Below are positions 5,715-6,841 of a stretch of 6,841 nucleotides of DNA, piece after piece. The stretch lies in contig CADBSZ010000158.1 of assembly GCA_902797525.1 (NCBI GenBank), positions 1 through 6,841 of the forward strand, written 5' to 3'. Position 1 is the first letter of the stretch, and the number at the start of each line of letters is the position of its first letter. This DNA comes from an uncultured Ruminococcus sp. (GTDB taxonomy: Bacteria > Bacillota > Clostridia > Oscillospirales > Acutalibacteraceae). The notes under the pieces are model-generated. The model did not search any database. It saw only the letters and a list, made by a program, of their open reading frames with translations, and was not told the DNA's origin. Position numbers and translations under genes: made by a program.

Positions 5715-6200
5715 ATGGCACAAAAACGCAAAAAATCCGCTCCCAAACAGAGCGGACAGACCAAAAAGAAATTTCCTGTCAAAAAACTGATTGCCGCTGT
5801 TATCGCGGCAGTTCTTGTCGCGGCGCTTGTTGTTTTTCTTGTCATCAAAACAAACGAGGACAACGCGCGTCATGCACTGCGCAACACCACATGGCTTTCG
5901 CAGTCCGCTTCCAACGCCAGCGGCGACGAGGTGGACATCCGCGAGGTCTATAACGTGCGGTACTCCAACTATCAGGGACGTCTTGTTTTTAACAGCGACG
6001 ACACCTTTGAATTGTGGCTGGCGCCGGGCGATTTGGAGGACGGCACCCATTCGGGCAAATATACGCTTGAAGGTGACGCCGTCACCGCCACTTTTGACGA
6101 GGGAACCGTCACACAATTCAAGCTCAACCGCAAGGACGGCAGCATTCGTTCCATCGAGCTGGACTATGATGAATATACAGTCCGCTTTTTCCCGGGTTAA
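5715..6200 (+). CDS. Membrane-anchored protein with extracellular lipocalin-like beta domain (paralogue 2)
   Basis: The 161 residues comprise a very basic cytoplasmic N-terminus (KRKK and KKKFPVKK, 1-24), one membrane helix (25-45), almost no linker, and an extracellular beta domain (about 50-161). Its GRLVFNSDDTF, HSGKYTLEGDAVTATF and closing YTVRFF strand align with GVLTFNEDGTF, SGQYNVENGEIKATY and FIVYF of the preceding protein, and a TW/TY strand plus an acidic VDIREV/MTLRDV turn precede them in both. The two genes look like an old tandem duplication in which only the first copy carries the long Thr/Pro stalk. The start follows GGAG (5702-5705), which lies in the end of the upstream gene; the gap is 3 bases. 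It is the last gene before the terminator. Function is unknown. Confidence 0.87.
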   Translation: MAQKRKKSAPKQSGQTKKKFPVKKLIAAVIAAVLVAALVVFLVIKTNEDNARHALRNTTWLSQSASNASGDEVDIREVYNVRYSNYQGRLVFNSDDTFELWLAPGDLEDGTHSGKYTLEGDAVTATFDEGTVTQFKLNRKDGSIRSIELDYDEYTVRFFPG

Positions 6201-6216
6201 CCGTAAAACCATATGC

Positions 6217-6258
6217 AAAACAGCCTCAGAGAGCATTCTCTGAGGCTGTTATTTGTTT
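6217..6258. terminator. Bidirectional intrinsic terminator between converging genes
   Basis: AACAGCCTCAGAGA (6219-6232) and its exact complement (6237-6250) form a perfect 14-bp stem with a GCAT loop. The plus strand continues with ATTTGTTTTG; the minus strand continues with TTGCAT after the stem, so both readings have a modest T-rich tail. It lies 18 bases after the stop of the plus-strand gene and 24 bases beyond the stop of the minus-strand DegV gene, so one element can serve both transcripts. Confidence 0.9.
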
Positions 6259-6274
6259 TGAAACAGAAATCATA

Positions 6275-6841
6275 TCAGGAAACCAGGTTCCTGTTGCCGA
6301 CGAAAACAACTGCCAGCATACCGGTGCCGACATGCGCGCCGATAACGGGACCGATGTCACAAATCTGCACTTCCTTAAATTTGCTCTTAATCGCTTTTCT
6401 CAGCTCTTTCGCGCCTTCAATGTAATTGGCGTGAGCCACAAACGCAATATTCTTCTTCGGATTCACCGCGTCGCGTTCCACATGCTTAACCAGTGCCGGA
6501 ATCACGTTGCTCTTGCCTCTGATTTTGCCGACGTTTACCAGCTTGCCGACTTCGTCGCAGCTAATCAGCGGCTTAATCTGAAGCGCTTTGCCAAAGGTTG
6601 CGGTTACGCCCGAAATTCTGCCGCCGCGCTTGAGCTGATCCAAATCATCCACCACAAACCAGTGGGCAATATGGTCGCGCGTTTCGGTAATAAAATCTGC
6701 AAGCTCGTCAATATCGGCGCCTTCCTTATACTTCTTGCCTGCCAAATACACCAGCAAGCCGAGTCCGGCGGAGTCACAGCGCGAATCAAGCACCACGATT
6801 TTTCTCTTGGGATATTCCTCCTCAAGCTCCTTCACGGCAAT
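6275..6841 (-). CDS. DegV family protein (fatty-acid-binding), 5' partial
   Basis: The frame is open to the right edge; the last 188 residues are present. The GTG at 6835 is internal (read as Val), and the true start lies beyond the window. Recognisable DegV motifs are VVLDSRCDSAGLGLLV (equivalent to the family's DS-x-x-x-S-x-G-x-G block), VVDDLDQLKRGGRIS, LQIKPLIS, KIRGKSNVIPAL, a late VAHANYIEGA segment, and the C-terminal GPVIGAHVGTGMLAVVF, where many members have GPG or GTG in this glycine-rich turn. DegV/FakB-type proteins bind a fatty acid and, in some Firmicutes, present it to the kinase FakA for phosphorylation; which ones do so cannot be told from sequence. It converges on the plus-strand gene run and appears to be a separate transcription unit. 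Confidence 0.95.
   Translation of the reverse strand: MAVKELEEEYPKRKIVVLDSRCDSAGLGLLVYLAGKKYKEGADIDELADFITETRDHIAHWFVVDDLDQLKRGGRISGVTATFGKALQIKPLISCDEVGKLVNVGKIRGKSNVIPALVKHVERDAVNPKKNIAFVAHANYIEGAKELRKAIKSKFKEVQICDIGPVIGAHVGTGMLAVVFVGNRNLVS

Noticed and set aside
5298..6236. A 312-codon minus-strand reading frame opposite the two anchored proteins
   Set aside because: It overlaps two well-supported genes and begins inside the terminator stem; the length is explained by codon bias in the opposite strand.

Overview
The window looks like chromosomal DNA from a Gram-positive anaerobe of the Clostridia, most likely a gut Oscillospiraceae/Ruminococcaceae relative. This rests on a large secreted BIG2/SH3b/lysozyme protein, a SpoIIM-type membrane protein, a DegV-family protein, strong AGGAGG-like ribosome binding sites and moderately high GC. 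The species is an inference; no rRNA or other taxonomic marker is present.

Plus strand, 1-6200: six genes run in the same direction with gaps of 0 to 68 bases. The first is the 3' part of a long cell-surface protein: alternating BIG2 Ig-like repeats, an SH3b domain, another beta-rich domain, then a GH24 (phage-type) lysozyme with a second SH3b domain embedded in it. Next are proC (pyrroline-5-carboxylate reductase, last step of proline synthesis), a SpoIIM-like five-helix membrane protein, a six-helix membrane protein resembling DUF624/YesL, and two consecutive single-pass proteins whose extracellular domains resemble each other and look like a tandem duplication. A perfect 14-bp hairpin with T-rich flanks on both sides ends the run at about 6217-6258.

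Minus strand, 6841-6275: the C-terminal part of a DegV-family lipid-binding protein converges on the same terminator; its start lies beyond the right edge.

Five of the six plus-strand genes encode envelope or membrane proteins, so this may be an envelope-associated transcription unit carrying proC as a housekeeping passenger. The sequence does not prove a joint function. The most unusual points are the SH3b domain splitting the lysozyme fold, the regular A/B alternation of BIG2 repeats, a hairpin abutting the ribosome binding site of the SpoIIM-like gene, and the pair of membrane-anchored beta-domain paralogues. I see no tRNA, rRNA, CRISPR array, insertion sequence or attachment site.
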